From Sedimentisphaerales bacterium (lineage in GTDB: Bacteria > Planctomycetota > Phycisphaerae > Sedimentisphaerales > Anaerohalosphaeraceae): a DNA stretch of 50,586 nucleotides. The stretch is from assembly GCA_016926155.1 (NCBI GenBank), contig JAFGPC010000056.1, positions 1 through 50,586 of the forward strand. Reading direction: 5' to 3'. Numbering within the stretch: the stretch's first letter is position 1; each line of letters begins with the position of its first letter. Positions 36,058-44,508 of this stretch are shown here, in pieces. The position numbers were made by a program, and so were the translations under genes. The notes under the pieces were generated by a model, which did not search any database, was not told the origin of the DNA, and was given only the letters and a program-made list of their open reading frames with translations.

Positions 36058-37593
36058 TTAAACGGCCGATTCCTTGTGATTTTCTTCGTATTTTTCGATT
36101 GCCGCCAGCAGTCCGTCGACGGTATGTACGTCCGCTTCAACAGTCGGTTCGAGCCCGAGGTCCTTTACTTGCTGCGTAGCTACCGGGCCGATAGAGCCGA
36201 TCTTGACTCCCGTGGAACGGGCCAGTTGGATTGGTATCTGATCGAAGAAAGATCGCACCGTAGAGGAACTGGTGAAAGTTACCCAGTCAATCTCACCTGC
36301 TTTTATTTGTTCTAATATTGCTTCATTTTTTTCCGTATTTGGTTTTACCGTGTACACAGCGATATCATCCACCTTGGCTCCGGCAGACGTGAATGCTTCG
36401 ACTAGGTCCTTCGGCGCGATACCCGACCGAAGCAGGAGGATGCATTTGCCTGTGAGTGATTCGGTTTCGGCAAGCTCTTTGGCCATTATTTCGCTGGTAT
36501 ATTTTGTGGGCACAAAATCAGCGCGGATACCGAACGGTTCCAGGATATCGGCGGTCTGCTTTCCGATGCAGGCGACTTTAGCTGTGCCGAAGGCCCGGGC
36601 ATCCTTCCCGGTGCTGTGCAGGGCCTTGAAGGCATGTCGTACCCCGTTGGCGCTGGTGAATATGACCCAATCGTATTCGGAAAGGTGTAAAATAGCTTCC
36701 TTACTTTCCAAGCTTTCACTTTGATCGATGATGCGGATGGCGTCAAAACGAATCGGAACCGCTCCGACTGCAGCGAGCATAGCGGCAAAAACATCGTTTC
36801 CCACCGGATCCCGTGTTATCAGGATTCGTTTTCCGAAAAGGGGCCGATTCATAAACCAGTTATATTGATCATTCCCAACGGCCGTTGGACCGATGATCAC
36901 GATGGAGGGGGCACCGAGTCCCTTTTCCTGGCACTCCTTTGCCACACGATCCAGTTGTGATTTCAGCAGTCTTTGTTTTGTAGTCGTAGCGTTTTGAACA
37001 ATCGCGACGGGTGTGGCCGGATTCTTGCCTCCTTCGATCAGTTGAGACGTTATTTTATCCAGATTGCCCATCGCCATATACAGCACGATGGTCCCGTCAA
37101 ATCCGGACAGGAAACGGTAATCCAGCACTTCTTCACTCTTTGTGGCGGCTTCTCTTCCCGTTACAAAAACCACTTGAGAGGCATGATCCCGGTCAGTTAG
37201 AAAGATTCCCGAATAAGCTGCTGCCGCCAAACCCGCTGTGATCCCCGGTACGATCTCAAAAGGAATTCCTTCTTGGGTGCACAGAGCCGCTTCTTCCGGC
37301 GCCCGTCCGAATAATCCCGGATCTCCGCCTTTAAGGCGAACTACGATTTTACCTTCTTTTGCCTTTTCCAGAAGCAAAGTGTCGATCTCGGGCTGGGTCC
37401 AAGGCCGCGGCCCGGTACGCTTGCGAACGCTGATTTTCTCGACCTCGGGTGGTGCATAATTCAGCAGCGATTCGTTGGCCAGACCATCATAGATCACGCA
37501 TTCGGATAATTTCAGTACCTGAATTGCCCGCAGGGTGATTAATGTCTCATCGCCGGGCCCGGCGCCAACCAGATAGACCTTTCCTTTGCTCAT
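36058..37593 (-). CDS. cobA-hemD: Uroporphyrinogen-III methyltransferase / uroporphyrinogen-III synthase fusion
   Basis: The protein has 511 residues. Residues 1-250 are SUMT: VYLVGAGPGDETLITLRA at the N-terminus, VVRLKGGDPGLFGR, VPGITAGLAAAAYSGIFLTDR. Residues about 255-505 are HemD: FGKRILITRD, DWVIFTSANGVRHAF, ACIGKQTADIL, WVTFTSSSTVRSFF and IGSIGPVATQQVKDLG. The enzyme thus closes and then methylates the tetrapyrrole ring to precorrin-2, the entry to siroheme and cobalamin. This fusion is common in bacteria. Its ATG overlaps the hemC stop by 4 nt (ATGA). Confidence 0.97.
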   Translation of the reverse strand: MSKGKVYLVGAGPGDETLITLRAIQVLKLSECVIYDGLANESLLNYAPPEVEKISVRKRTGPRPWTQPEIDTLLLEKAKEGKIVVRLKGGDPGLFGRAPEEAALCTQEGIPFEIVPGITAGLAAAAYSGIFLTDRDHASQVVFVTGREAATKSEEVLDYRFLSGFDGTIVLYMAMGNLDKITSQLIEGGKNPATPVAIVQNATTTKQRLLKSQLDRVAKECQEKGLGAPSIVIIGPTAVGNDQYNWFMNRPLFGKRILITRDPVGNDVFAAMLAAVGAVPIRFDAIRIIDQSESLESKEAILHLSEYDWVIFTSANGVRHAFKALHSTGKDARAFGTAKVACIGKQTADILEPFGIRADFVPTKYTSEIMAKELAETESLTGKCILLLRSGIAPKDLVEAFTSAGAKVDDIAVYTVKPNTEKNEAILEQIKAGEIDWVTFTSSSTVRSFFDQIPIQLARSTGVKIGSIGPVATQQVKDLGLEPTVEADVHTVDGLLAAIEKYEENHKESAV

Positions 37594-38519
37594 TTGTTCT
37601 CCATCCCCTGCAGAATCGTGTCACCACCATCGTCGAGAACCTGTCGTACCATTTCCTGTGCCATACTTTGTCCATTTTGGATCGGTCCCTGCATTTCCTT
37701 ACGGATCACGGTCTTACCTTCCATATCTGCCAGGAAAACGGAGAGGTGAATTGTATTCTCGGACTTTAGCTCCGCATAAACCCCAACCGGAGCGTGGCAG
37801 CCGGGATGGAGCCCAGCAAGGACAGTACGTTCAACATCAACAGCCAGCCGGGTTGGTTTATGATTCGCGGATTGTAACAGTTCTTTGGTTTCGACATCAT
37901 CGCTTCTGCACTGAATTGCCAATGCTCCTTGGGCCGGGGCAGGTGTGAAAATGGTCGGCTTCAGGATAAGAGATATACGATCGGCTACTCCAAGTCGTTC
38001 AAGACCGGCCCGGGCGACAATTACTCCATCCAGAAGGCCCTCTTTCACCCTGGCCATGCGTGTGGGCACATTGCCGCGAAGTGTTTCCACGATTAAATCA
38101 GGTTTCAAGGTCCGCAGCAGGGCGATCCGGCGTGGACTCGATGTGCCGATTCGGGCTCCGGTGGGCAAATCGTCCAGAGACTGGATTGTTCCACAAGCTA
38201 CAACCACATCTTCAGGCCAGCGACGTTCAAAAATCGCCGCCACGGTCAATCCTTCGGTAACCTGGGTTGGCATGTCTTTGAAACTGTGAATTGCCACTTC
38301 CGCCCGGCTTTCCAGCAATGCCTGCTCGACTTGTGTGGTAAAAAAGCCCATTCCCCCCATCTTCCAAAGAGCTGTTGTACGGTCCTGGTCGCCTTTGGTT
38401 AAGACCTTAACGATCTGAATTTCCAGATCGGGATGGCTATTTCGAAGCGCATCGATTACCATACCGCTCTGTGCCAGAGCGAGATCACTGCTTCGGGTTG
38501 CCACGCGTAACGGTTTCAT
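37590..38519 (-). CDS. hemC: Hydroxymethylbilane synthase (porphobilinogen deaminase)
   Basis: The 309-residue enzyme polymerises four porphobilinogens. It has KPLRVATRSSDLALAQ at the N-terminus, EVAIHSFKDMPT, RIGTSSPRRIALLR, LRGNVPTRMARV and APAQGALAIQCR. LHPGCHAPVG carries the Cys that holds the dipyrromethane cofactor. It is the first gene of the tetrapyrrole operon and has a promoter just upstream. No hemA or hemL, which make 5-aminolevulinate, is found in the window. Confidence 0.98.
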   Translation of the reverse strand: MKPLRVATRSSDLALAQSGMVIDALRNSHPDLEIQIVKVLTKGDQDRTTALWKMGGMGFFTTQVEQALLESRAEVAIHSFKDMPTQVTEGLTVAAIFERRWPEDVVVACGTIQSLDDLPTGARIGTSSPRRIALLRTLKPDLIVETLRGNVPTRMARVKEGLLDGVIVARAGLERLGVADRISLILKPTIFTPAPAQGALAIQCRSDDVETKELLQSANHKPTRLAVDVERTVLAGLHPGCHAPVGVYAELKSENTIHLSVFLADMEGKTVIRKEMQGPIQNGQSMAQEMVRQVLDDGGDTILQGMENK

Positions 38520-38529
38520 TCCATCCGCT

Positions 38530-38558
38530 ATGATAGGGAAAAAATGGTGTTAAATCAA
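38530..38558 (-). promoter_or_regulatory. Possible promoter for the tetrapyrrole operon
   Basis: On the minus strand TTGATT (38558-38553), a 17-nt spacer and TATCAT (38535-38530) are found. The predicted start of transcription is only a few nucleotides before ATG 38519, so the transcript would be almost leaderless. Confidence 0.4.
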
Positions 38559-38690
38559 TGGTCATATGTATTTACGAAAGATCTCAACGATCTGTCCAAA
38601 AAATGATAGATATGCGCATTAGAAATGACTACGATAATAGTGTTCTCGGGAACCGGAAGAAAATAATGTTTTTAGATGGGAGGAATTGAC

Positions 38691-39137
38691 ATGAAGTCGC
38701 ACTTCTACAAGGCGGGTTTGATGCTTTCCCTGATTGTATTGTTTGTCGGTTGCGGCAAGAAGGAAAACGAGCCTACAACTCCTTCGCCAGAAATGGAAAA
38801 TGCCAAAAAAGAAGTCGGAGAGGCCGTGACGGCTGCCAAGACCCTTATTGATTCCAAGAAGGACGAGGTTGTCAAGGCCATGCAAGCCAATCTCGATCAA
38901 TTGCAGACTCAGATGACCGATTTGCAGGCCAAGGCCAAGGAAAAAGGCGAACAAGCCATGGCTGAGTTTGAGAAGCAGAAAGCGCAGTTCGATGTAAAGC
39001 TGACTGAAGCCAAAGCACAATTTACCAAACTCAAAGACTCCGGCGCGGATGCATGGAAGGGTGTGCAGGAAGCCGCCCAGGCTGCTTATGATGAGCTGGA
39101 GAAAACCTACAACGAGATTGCTGCCAAGTACAAATAA
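38691..39137 (+). CDS. Coiled-coil lipoprotein of unknown function
   Basis: The 148-residue protein starts at ATG 38691 with GGAGG 7 nt upstream. The N-terminus MKSHFYKAGLMLSLIVLFVGC ends in a lipobox (LFVGC), giving a lipidated Cys. After a Thr/Pro-rich spacer the whole remainder is a Lys/Glu/Ala/Gln-rich amphipathic helix with heptad-like spacing (VVKAMQANLDQLQTQMTDL, AEFEKQKAQFDVKLTEAKA). Such small helical lipoproteins are common at planctomycete and proteobacterial envelopes, but no function can be assigned. It is divergent from hemC and is followed by an unrelated exported protein. Confidence 0.75.
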   Translation: MKSHFYKAGLMLSLIVLFVGCGKKENEPTTPSPEMENAKKEVGEAVTAAKTLIDSKKDEVVKAMQANLDQLQTQMTDLQAKAKEKGEQAMAEFEKQKAQFDVKLTEAKAQFTKLKDSGADAWKGVQEAAQAAYDELEKTYNEIAAKYK

Positions 39138-39270
39138 TTAATAACACCTTCCGAATTCTGCAATAGCCAGTTTTTTTGAGCCGTTGATCTATATCAGGTG
39201 TGCCGTAAACGCGCCCAGAGGTTTGGTGTGTGGCAGTCCAGAGGTGCCTGTTTAGGAAAGGGGAGATGTC

Positions 39271-40887
39271 ATGTCTAAAAGAGCGGCTTTTACATGTCTG
39301 ACATTGGTTATTCTGTGGTCCGGAATCGGGCTGGCTCAACAATCCAAAGCTCCGAGAAATGTCATTCTGATTGGCTGGGATGGGGCTCAAAGGGAACATG
39401 TCCAGCAATGCTTGGCTCGCAAGGAATTGCCCAATCTGCAGCGGTTGATCGATCAGGGAACCATGGTCAATATCGATATCGAGGGCAAGACCGACACCAA
39501 GGCAGGCTGGTCGCAGATTCTGACCGGGTATTACCCGCAAGTAACCGGAGTGTTTAGTAATGCCCGATTCCAGCCGATTCCCAAGGGGTACAGCCTCTTT
39601 GAGCGACTGGAAGAACGATTTGGAAAGGACGATTTCGTGACCGTTGCTGTGATCGGCAAGCGGGCTCACTGTGGCGAGATCCGGCCTCCGGAAAAGATAA
39701 CTTATGCCCAATGGGAAAAGCGAAACAGCAAAAAGAAGGCTGTTCAATCGGGCACAACAAAAAAGCCTGCTGGCAAGGTTGTTACAGTCGATGGAGTCAA
39801 GTACGTCGATTTTCCCGGTTCACCCTATTACAATATGTATGCAGCCCTGGAGGTCTGGGAATACGGCTTGATGAAGGACGAGGCAGTCGGCAAGCGAGTT
39901 TTGGAACTGTTGGATACGTACAAAAACAAGCCGTTCTTTTTCTTTGTCCATTTTGCCGAAGTAGATCACAGCGGCCATCAGAAGGGAGAAAATTCCAGGG
40001 AATACAATGATGCCCTGATCTCCAATGACCTCTGGACCGGCCGGATTATAGATAAGCTTAAGGATCTTGGTCTGGCCGATAAGACAACAATCTACATAAC
40101 TGCAGATCACGGATTCAATGAGGACAAGAAAGGGCACAGTTTTGCTCCCTATGTATTTCTAGCTACCAATGACAAAAAGGTAAGTCGGGATGGTAGGCGG
40201 CAGGATGTAGCGCCGACTATTTATGAGGCCTTTGGCGTGGATGTCAGTGCAATGAATCCACGTCTGGATGGACTCTCTCTGACTAAAGCCGATTATCGTC
40301 CTCCTGTTAAAATCACTCCTGTATTAACACCAAAACAGAAAAAGGCCGGACAAGATGCCGCTCAGAAAGCCAAACAAGCCCAGCAGGAATTCCGCGAACC
40401 GGATGTCATTTTTGTGCCCACACCACAGGAGGTAGTGGACAAAATGCTGGAACTGGCCCAGGTTAAACAAAGTGATCTGGTGTACGATCTGGGTTGCGGG
40501 GATGGGCGCATTGTGATTACCGCCGCCAAGAAATTCGGCTGTAAAGCGTTTGGATTTGATATTGATCCTCAGCGAGTCAAAGAATCAAACGAGAATGTTA
40601 AAAAGAATCAGGTCGGCCATCTGGTCACGATCGAACAGCAGGACATATTCACTCTCGATCTGAGCAGGGTCGATGTGGTCACGCTCTATCTGTTGCCATC
40701 TCTTAACGTCAAGCTGATCCCGCAATTAAAACAGTTAAAACCGGGTTCGCGAATTGTGTCGCATGATTTTCCAATGAAAGGTGTTACGCCGGACAAGGTG
40801 GTCCATGTTATTACCAGCGATGATGAGACCGAACACACAGTTTATCTATGGACGACCCCGTTGAAAATAGAAACTGAAGACAAATAA
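39271..40887 (+). CDS. Exported alkaline-phosphatase-superfamily / SAM-methyltransferase chimera
   Basis: The 538-residue protein has a signal peptide to about residue 22 (LAQQ). Residues 28-350 belong to the phosphodiesterase/sulfatase-like alkaline phosphatase superfamily. The nucleophile region is TDTKAGWSQILTG near 74-86, metal ligands include Asp37 (GWDGA), VDHSGH near 232 and ADHGFNEDKKGH near 277. After a Lys/Gln/Ala-rich linker (about 350-372) residues 373-535 form a class I methyltransferase: FVPTPQEVVDKMLELAQV, VYDLGCGDGRIVITAAKKFGC (SAM motif I) and LYLLPSLNVKLIPQL. Stand-alone exported copies of the second domain occur in planctomycetes. Fusion with a phosphatase is unusual. How an exported enzyme would obtain SAM is unclear. 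Confidence 0.85.
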   Translation: MSKRAAFTCLTLVILWSGIGLAQQSKAPRNVILIGWDGAQREHVQQCLARKELPNLQRLIDQGTMVNIDIEGKTDTKAGWSQILTGYYPQVTGVFSNARFQPIPKGYSLFERLEERFGKDDFVTVAVIGKRAHCGEIRPPEKITYAQWEKRNSKKKAVQSGTTKKPAGKVVTVDGVKYVDFPGSPYYNMYAALEVWEYGLMKDEAVGKRVLELLDTYKNKPFFFFVHFAEVDHSGHQKGENSREYNDALISNDLWTGRIIDKLKDLGLADKTTIYITADHGFNEDKKGHSFAPYVFLATNDKKVSRDGRRQDVAPTIYEAFGVDVSAMNPRLDGLSLTKADYRPPVKITPVLTPKQKKAGQDAAQKAKQAQQEFREPDVIFVPTPQEVVDKMLELAQVKQSDLVYDLGCGDGRIVITAAKKFGCKAFGFDIDPQRVKESNENVKKNQVGHLVTIEQQDIFTLDLSRVDVVTLYLLPSLNVKLIPQLKQLKPGSRIVSHDFPMKGVTPDKVVHVITSDDETEHTVYLWTTPLKIETEDK

Positions 40888-40940
40888 ACGCTCTTAAATA
40901 ATCATATTTAGATCATTTAGTTAATTGTATGGTTCCATCC

Positions 40941-40967
40941 AGAGGGACAATGTATATCTATCCCTCT
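40941..40967. terminator. Hairpin between convergent genes
   Basis: AGAGGGA (40941-40947) pairs perfectly with TCCCTCT (40961-40967) across a 13-nt loop, in the 93-nt gap between the chimera gene and the peptidase gene. T-tracts are weak on both sides. Confidence 0.45.
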
Positions 40968-40980
40968 TCTATTACTATGA

Positions 40981-41685
40981 TTATTTCCACAGCTTCTTGT
41001 GCAGTTCGTAGGCATCGGGATCATGTTGTTTGAGTTCGGCTCGGGTGAAGGGATAAAAATCATTTGTGCCGAAAAAGGCCTCGGCCGTTTCGGCGAAATA
41101 TTCCTGGTCGTTGTTCATGGCGTAATGTCGTTGCTTCGTGCCGTTAATATGCAGCACCGTTTCGTATATACCGCTTTCCTTGGCTTTCTTATAGGCCTTG
41201 CGAACCTCCGGATGTCCGTAACCAAGTACCTGGTGATGGTAGGCATGGGCCAGTTCGTGAAAGACCATCCAGGGCTGGTCTTTGGTCCATTTGAGGAAAT
41301 TTTCCGCCCCGGCCAATTCCACTGAACCAGCCTTTTCCGGATTAAAATCGTTTTCCTTGAGCCATTCGGCACTGGGGTGGTAACACATGCACAGATGCTT
41401 CTCCGAACGGTTTTTGTACTCCACCCAGATCGGGACTTTTTGCAGCTTGGCGACAGCGCCATCGGGTACCATATAGGTGATCTGGTACAGATGGCTTTTC
41501 AAATGTCGCAAAACCTTGTCAGCCAGATCCGGATGATTATCGAGCAGGTTGCGATTGACCAGAACCTGCCAACCCTCAATGGTCTGGCGCTGATAGTGCG
41601 AAGTGGGAGGGTATTTCAGTACTGGTTCGTTTGCATCATTTGCCAGTAAGGAAAATAAGCATATCGTTAATACGGTTCGTCCCAT
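40981..41685 (-). CDS. Secreted zinc metallopeptidase, anthrax lethal factor-like (ATLF) type
   Basis: The 234-residue protein has a short hydrophobic N-terminus that looks like a signal peptide (about residues 3-15). The zinc site is HELAHAYHH with His143, Glu144 and His147. The third ligand would be the Glu in QEYFAETAEAFFGTNDFYPF (Glu199 or Glu202). This Glu-rich helix and the following ND-YPF segment are characteristic of ATLF-like peptidases such as Pro-Pro endopeptidase. Its ATG lies inside the end of the upstream 895-residue gene (19-nt overlap), so the two are translationally coupled. The substrate is unknown. It might process the product of the overlapping gene or act outside the cell. 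Confidence 0.8.
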   Translation of the reverse strand: MGRTVLTICLFSLLANDANEPVLKYPPTSHYQRQTIEGWQVLVNRNLLDNHPDLADKVLRHLKSHLYQITYMVPDGAVAKLQKVPIWVEYKNRSEKHLCMCYHPSAEWLKENDFNPEKAGSVELAGAENFLKWTKDQPWMVFHELAHAYHHQVLGYGHPEVRKAYKKAKESGIYETVLHINGTKQRHYAMNNDQEYFAETAEAFFGTNDFYPFTRAELKQHDPDAYELHKKLWK

Positions 41686-44354
41686 GGGTCTCGTTCCTCT
41701 TGCGGTATAATTCGTTTGATCTGGATATTTCGTACGGCTCCGGTCGTCTGCCAGGTTGAGATGCCCAGCGGCCTGGCCATTTCCACCTCAAACCGGACGC
41801 CCAAATTCCGGCCAGTGATACGAACGTTCACCAGGGGCTCATCGTTGATCCATGCCTGTATTCGGTCCAGAGTCACCCGCAGGCGGATATCGTACCATTG
41901 GCCTTTTTTAAAGTCGAAGCTCGTCGCCGTTTCGTTATTGGCGGCATCGAAGTAGTCGATATTCGACAATCCTACGAGTGTCCCGCCCCAACCCCCACAG
42001 ACCAGTGTACACGGATAGCGGCCTACCGGGAACGTCAGACCGCAGAAAAAGTCCTCTCCGTCGACGCGCATTCCCTGCAGGGTAATTTCATAATTCTGTC
42101 GGATCAGCGGCCCGGTCCATGTAATACCGGTCATATCATTACCTCTGTTCATAACGATGGCCCCATCCTTGACTGCGACTTCCTTGTGTCCCAGAAACGG
42201 CGTCTCCGTCCAAAAGCCCAGCGACTGGCCGTCGAAAAAAGTCATCTGTTGGGTGCCTGGTGTGACGGCCGGTGCATCATCCAGAACAAAGCAGGTAATG
42301 GATGTGCTGTTGCGGACATATAACCGACCGGGCATGAGAGCCGGATGGGAAAAGACCTCGGTTTCTTCCAGGGGGAACAGGCGAAGCCGCGAAATCAGCT
42401 TTGGCTCAGTCGAATCGGCAACCAGACAAAGTAGTTCTCCGTCAACGGTCGTAATGAGAAGACGGTCATTGCCTGCGATCAACGAAACATGATCCTTGAA
42501 TGCCTCTTTATCCTCCCATACCCAGTGCTCTTTCAACGTTGTCGGATCAAGACAGTATAAGGATTGGGCCCCGACTCCGAACAGCAGATTCTTATATAGC
42601 ACCGGTGTGATGGTGTCATGGGCCAGGTCTTCGTGTACGGCCACCGGTTTCGGTAGGATTGTTCCATCCTTTTTGAAGTCGTATAAACGGGTGCCGTTGC
42701 CTTCGGTGGTGGCGATGATTTTCCCACCGGCATTGAGCAGCGTCGGCACGTTGAAATCACCCTCGACAGGAGGAGTGAGCTGCCACAATCGCTTCCCTGT
42801 TTCCGGATCCCAGCCGCCAAGCGAGATCGAATCGCAGCCAACAATTTGCCGTTTACCACCAAATGTGCCAAGAATGAAAGAAGCATACGCTGATGGATTG
42901 CCCGGAGAAGTCCAGATGGTTTCCCCGGTGAATCGATTCAATGCGACTATCGCGGCATAATCATCCGGCTTCTTATCCGTACTTGGTTTTTCCGGCGGAA
43001 CTGCGCCGGGATTGACGATCAGCATGTTTCCCACAATCAGAGGTGTCGAACATATTCCCCAGGTTGGCAGTTCCGCATTGAAATCTTTAACGATATTCCG
43101 CTTCCAGACCTCCCGGCCATTGCGAAGATGAACGCAGTACAAATCCCCGAATGCCCCAAGCAGATAGGTCAGGTCGTCTTTGATCACCGGATTGGCTCGA
43201 GGGCTGTTGGAGTAATCCATCTCTCCCTCTGCAGGATACATCAGCTTCCAGACCTCTTCTCCGGAATCGGCCAGGAGACCTCTCCATATATCCTGCTTTC
43301 CTTCCTTGTCCTTGTCGGCGACGATCATATATTCTTCCGTTGCTGCCAGACCCGACATACCCAGATTCGTCAGCGGCACTCTCCACCGGTACCGCGGCTC
43401 AGATGGCAATACACTCGGAACATATGGACTGACGGCATCTCGGTAAGGCCCGCGCCAGTCCGTCCATTCGGTTACAATCGAACTGGCCGGATCCGTCAAG
43501 CTGACGAATCCTGTTTTTGATTCCAGATTCGTAAGCAGCGAAGGATCATCCTTTACCTTTCCCAATGCCTCGACGATCTTGTCGGGAGAAAGTCCGGTAA
43601 GGTCTTCGGTCATGAAAACAGTGATGAACGGAACCGGTTCGGTTTGGCCAATCACCCGTAGTGAACCTTTATCGATTGTGCCGCATCCTTCCAGCAAGGG
43701 CAGGCAATAACTGCTGAGGATCGTAACATCAGCTTTGTTTTCCAATACTTGCAGTGCTGCACTTTGGCAGGTTTCTGCTGTGATTCGTTCGTTACTGGAG
43801 ATATAAATCCATTCCTTGCCTAGGGCCTCCAATGCGGCAGCGTGTTTTTCCTGTGCATATTCCGGTCCCAGCAGAATCTTTCGCTCCCGCAGGTCTTTGA
43901 TACTTTGTACCGGATCCTCCCTGCGTACAACAAACAGGCCCGTCTGTGTGGTGGTTCCCTCCTGTCCGGTCAGCATGGCCACAGGACGAACCGTCATATT
44001 TTTCTTTTCTGCATCGTATCTTATAACTGAGTATTTTCCGATCACAAAGTGAATCGGTTTGGGATCCTGCTTTAATAATTTTATCAGACTCTCTGCAAAA
44101 ATGACTTCAACCGGACGATCGAGTTGCTTTTGGAGGAAAACGCCGAGCTTTTCATAGTCGCGCTGTGCATAGCCGGGCACACATGCACATGCCAGCGGCT
44201 TGGCGAGCGGATCGAGAACGGCGATTTTCAATGTTTCAGAGGCTTGCCGTATTGAAGGTGGATCTTCTGTAACAGTCGGTGCCTTGCGACAACCCGATAA
44301 AGCAAATCCTATCAGCAAACTGGTTACAATCCATCGTCTTCCATAACACATCAT
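41667..44354 (-). CDS. Lipoprotein with PhnD-like, PQQ-propeller and DUF1080-like domains
   Basis: The 895-residue protein is read from MMCYGRRWIV, with GAGG 6 nt upstream. The signal ends in a lipobox (ALSGC, Cys22). Residues about 42-305 resemble periplasmic phosphonate/phosphate-type binding proteins: LKIAVLDPLAKPLACACVPG, YEKLGVFLQKQLDRPVEV, then VVRREDPVQSIKDLRERKI. Residues about 310-690 form a PQQ-type beta-propeller starting at DWRGPYRDAVSP, with blades such as EEVWKLMYPAEGEMD, GREVWKRNIV and GETIWTSPG. Residues about 705-890 match a DUF1080/3-keto-disaccharide hydrolase-like domain: FFDGQSLGFWTE, GQWYDIRLRV, GISTWQTTGAVRNIQIKR. It may bind a ligand and act on extracellular sugar, but no activity is established. 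It overlaps the peptidase gene by 19 nt. Confidence 0.8.
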   Translation of the reverse strand: MMCYGRRWIVTSLLIGFALSGCRKAPTVTEDPPSIRQASETLKIAVLDPLAKPLACACVPGYAQRDYEKLGVFLQKQLDRPVEVIFAESLIKLLKQDPKPIHFVIGKYSVIRYDAEKKNMTVRPVAMLTGQEGTTTQTGLFVVRREDPVQSIKDLRERKILLGPEYAQEKHAAALEALGKEWIYISSNERITAETCQSAALQVLENKADVTILSSYCLPLLEGCGTIDKGSLRVIGQTEPVPFITVFMTEDLTGLSPDKIVEALGKVKDDPSLLTNLESKTGFVSLTDPASSIVTEWTDWRGPYRDAVSPYVPSVLPSEPRYRWRVPLTNLGMSGLAATEEYMIVADKDKEGKQDIWRGLLADSGEEVWKLMYPAEGEMDYSNSPRANPVIKDDLTYLLGAFGDLYCVHLRNGREVWKRNIVKDFNAELPTWGICSTPLIVGNMLIVNPGAVPPEKPSTDKKPDDYAAIVALNRFTGETIWTSPGNPSAYASFILGTFGGKRQIVGCDSISLGGWDPETGKRLWQLTPPVEGDFNVPTLLNAGGKIIATTEGNGTRLYDFKKDGTILPKPVAVHEDLAHDTITPVLYKNLLFGVGAQSLYCLDPTTLKEHWVWEDKEAFKDHVSLIAGNDRLLITTVDGELLCLVADSTEPKLISRLRLFPLEETEVFSHPALMPGRLYVRNSTSITCFVLDDAPAVTPGTQQMTFFDGQSLGFWTETPFLGHKEVAVKDGAIVMNRGNDMTGITWTGPLIRQNYEITLQGMRVDGEDFFCGLTFPVGRYPCTLVCGGWGGTLVGLSNIDYFDAANNETATSFDFKKGQWYDIRLRVTLDRIQAWINDEPLVNVRITGRNLGVRFEVEMARPLGISTWQTTGAVRNIQIKRIIPQEERDPWDEPY

Positions 44355-44436
44355 GATCTTCCTCGTCCTTTCTGTTGTCTCGACCATTTCGGATTTTCAT
44401 ATCAGTCCGATTGTTCCTGGAATCCGGCGCAAGCAA

Positions 44437-44476
44437 ACGCCCCTTCCCTGCGTTACATGTCGCAGCGATGGGGCGT
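44437..44476 (-). other. Two-tier inverted repeat after the sugar-isomerase-like gene
   Basis: ACGCCCC (44437-44443) pairs with GGGGCGT (44470-44476), and inside it CTGCG (44448-44452) pairs with CGCAG (44461-44465). It lies 32 nt after the stop of the gene at 44509-45405. No T-run follows on the minus strand, so it may be a factor-dependent terminator or an RNA structure. Confidence 0.55.
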
Positions 44477-44508
44477 ATTGCACTGCTTAATAAGATTCAT
44501 TGAAATCC

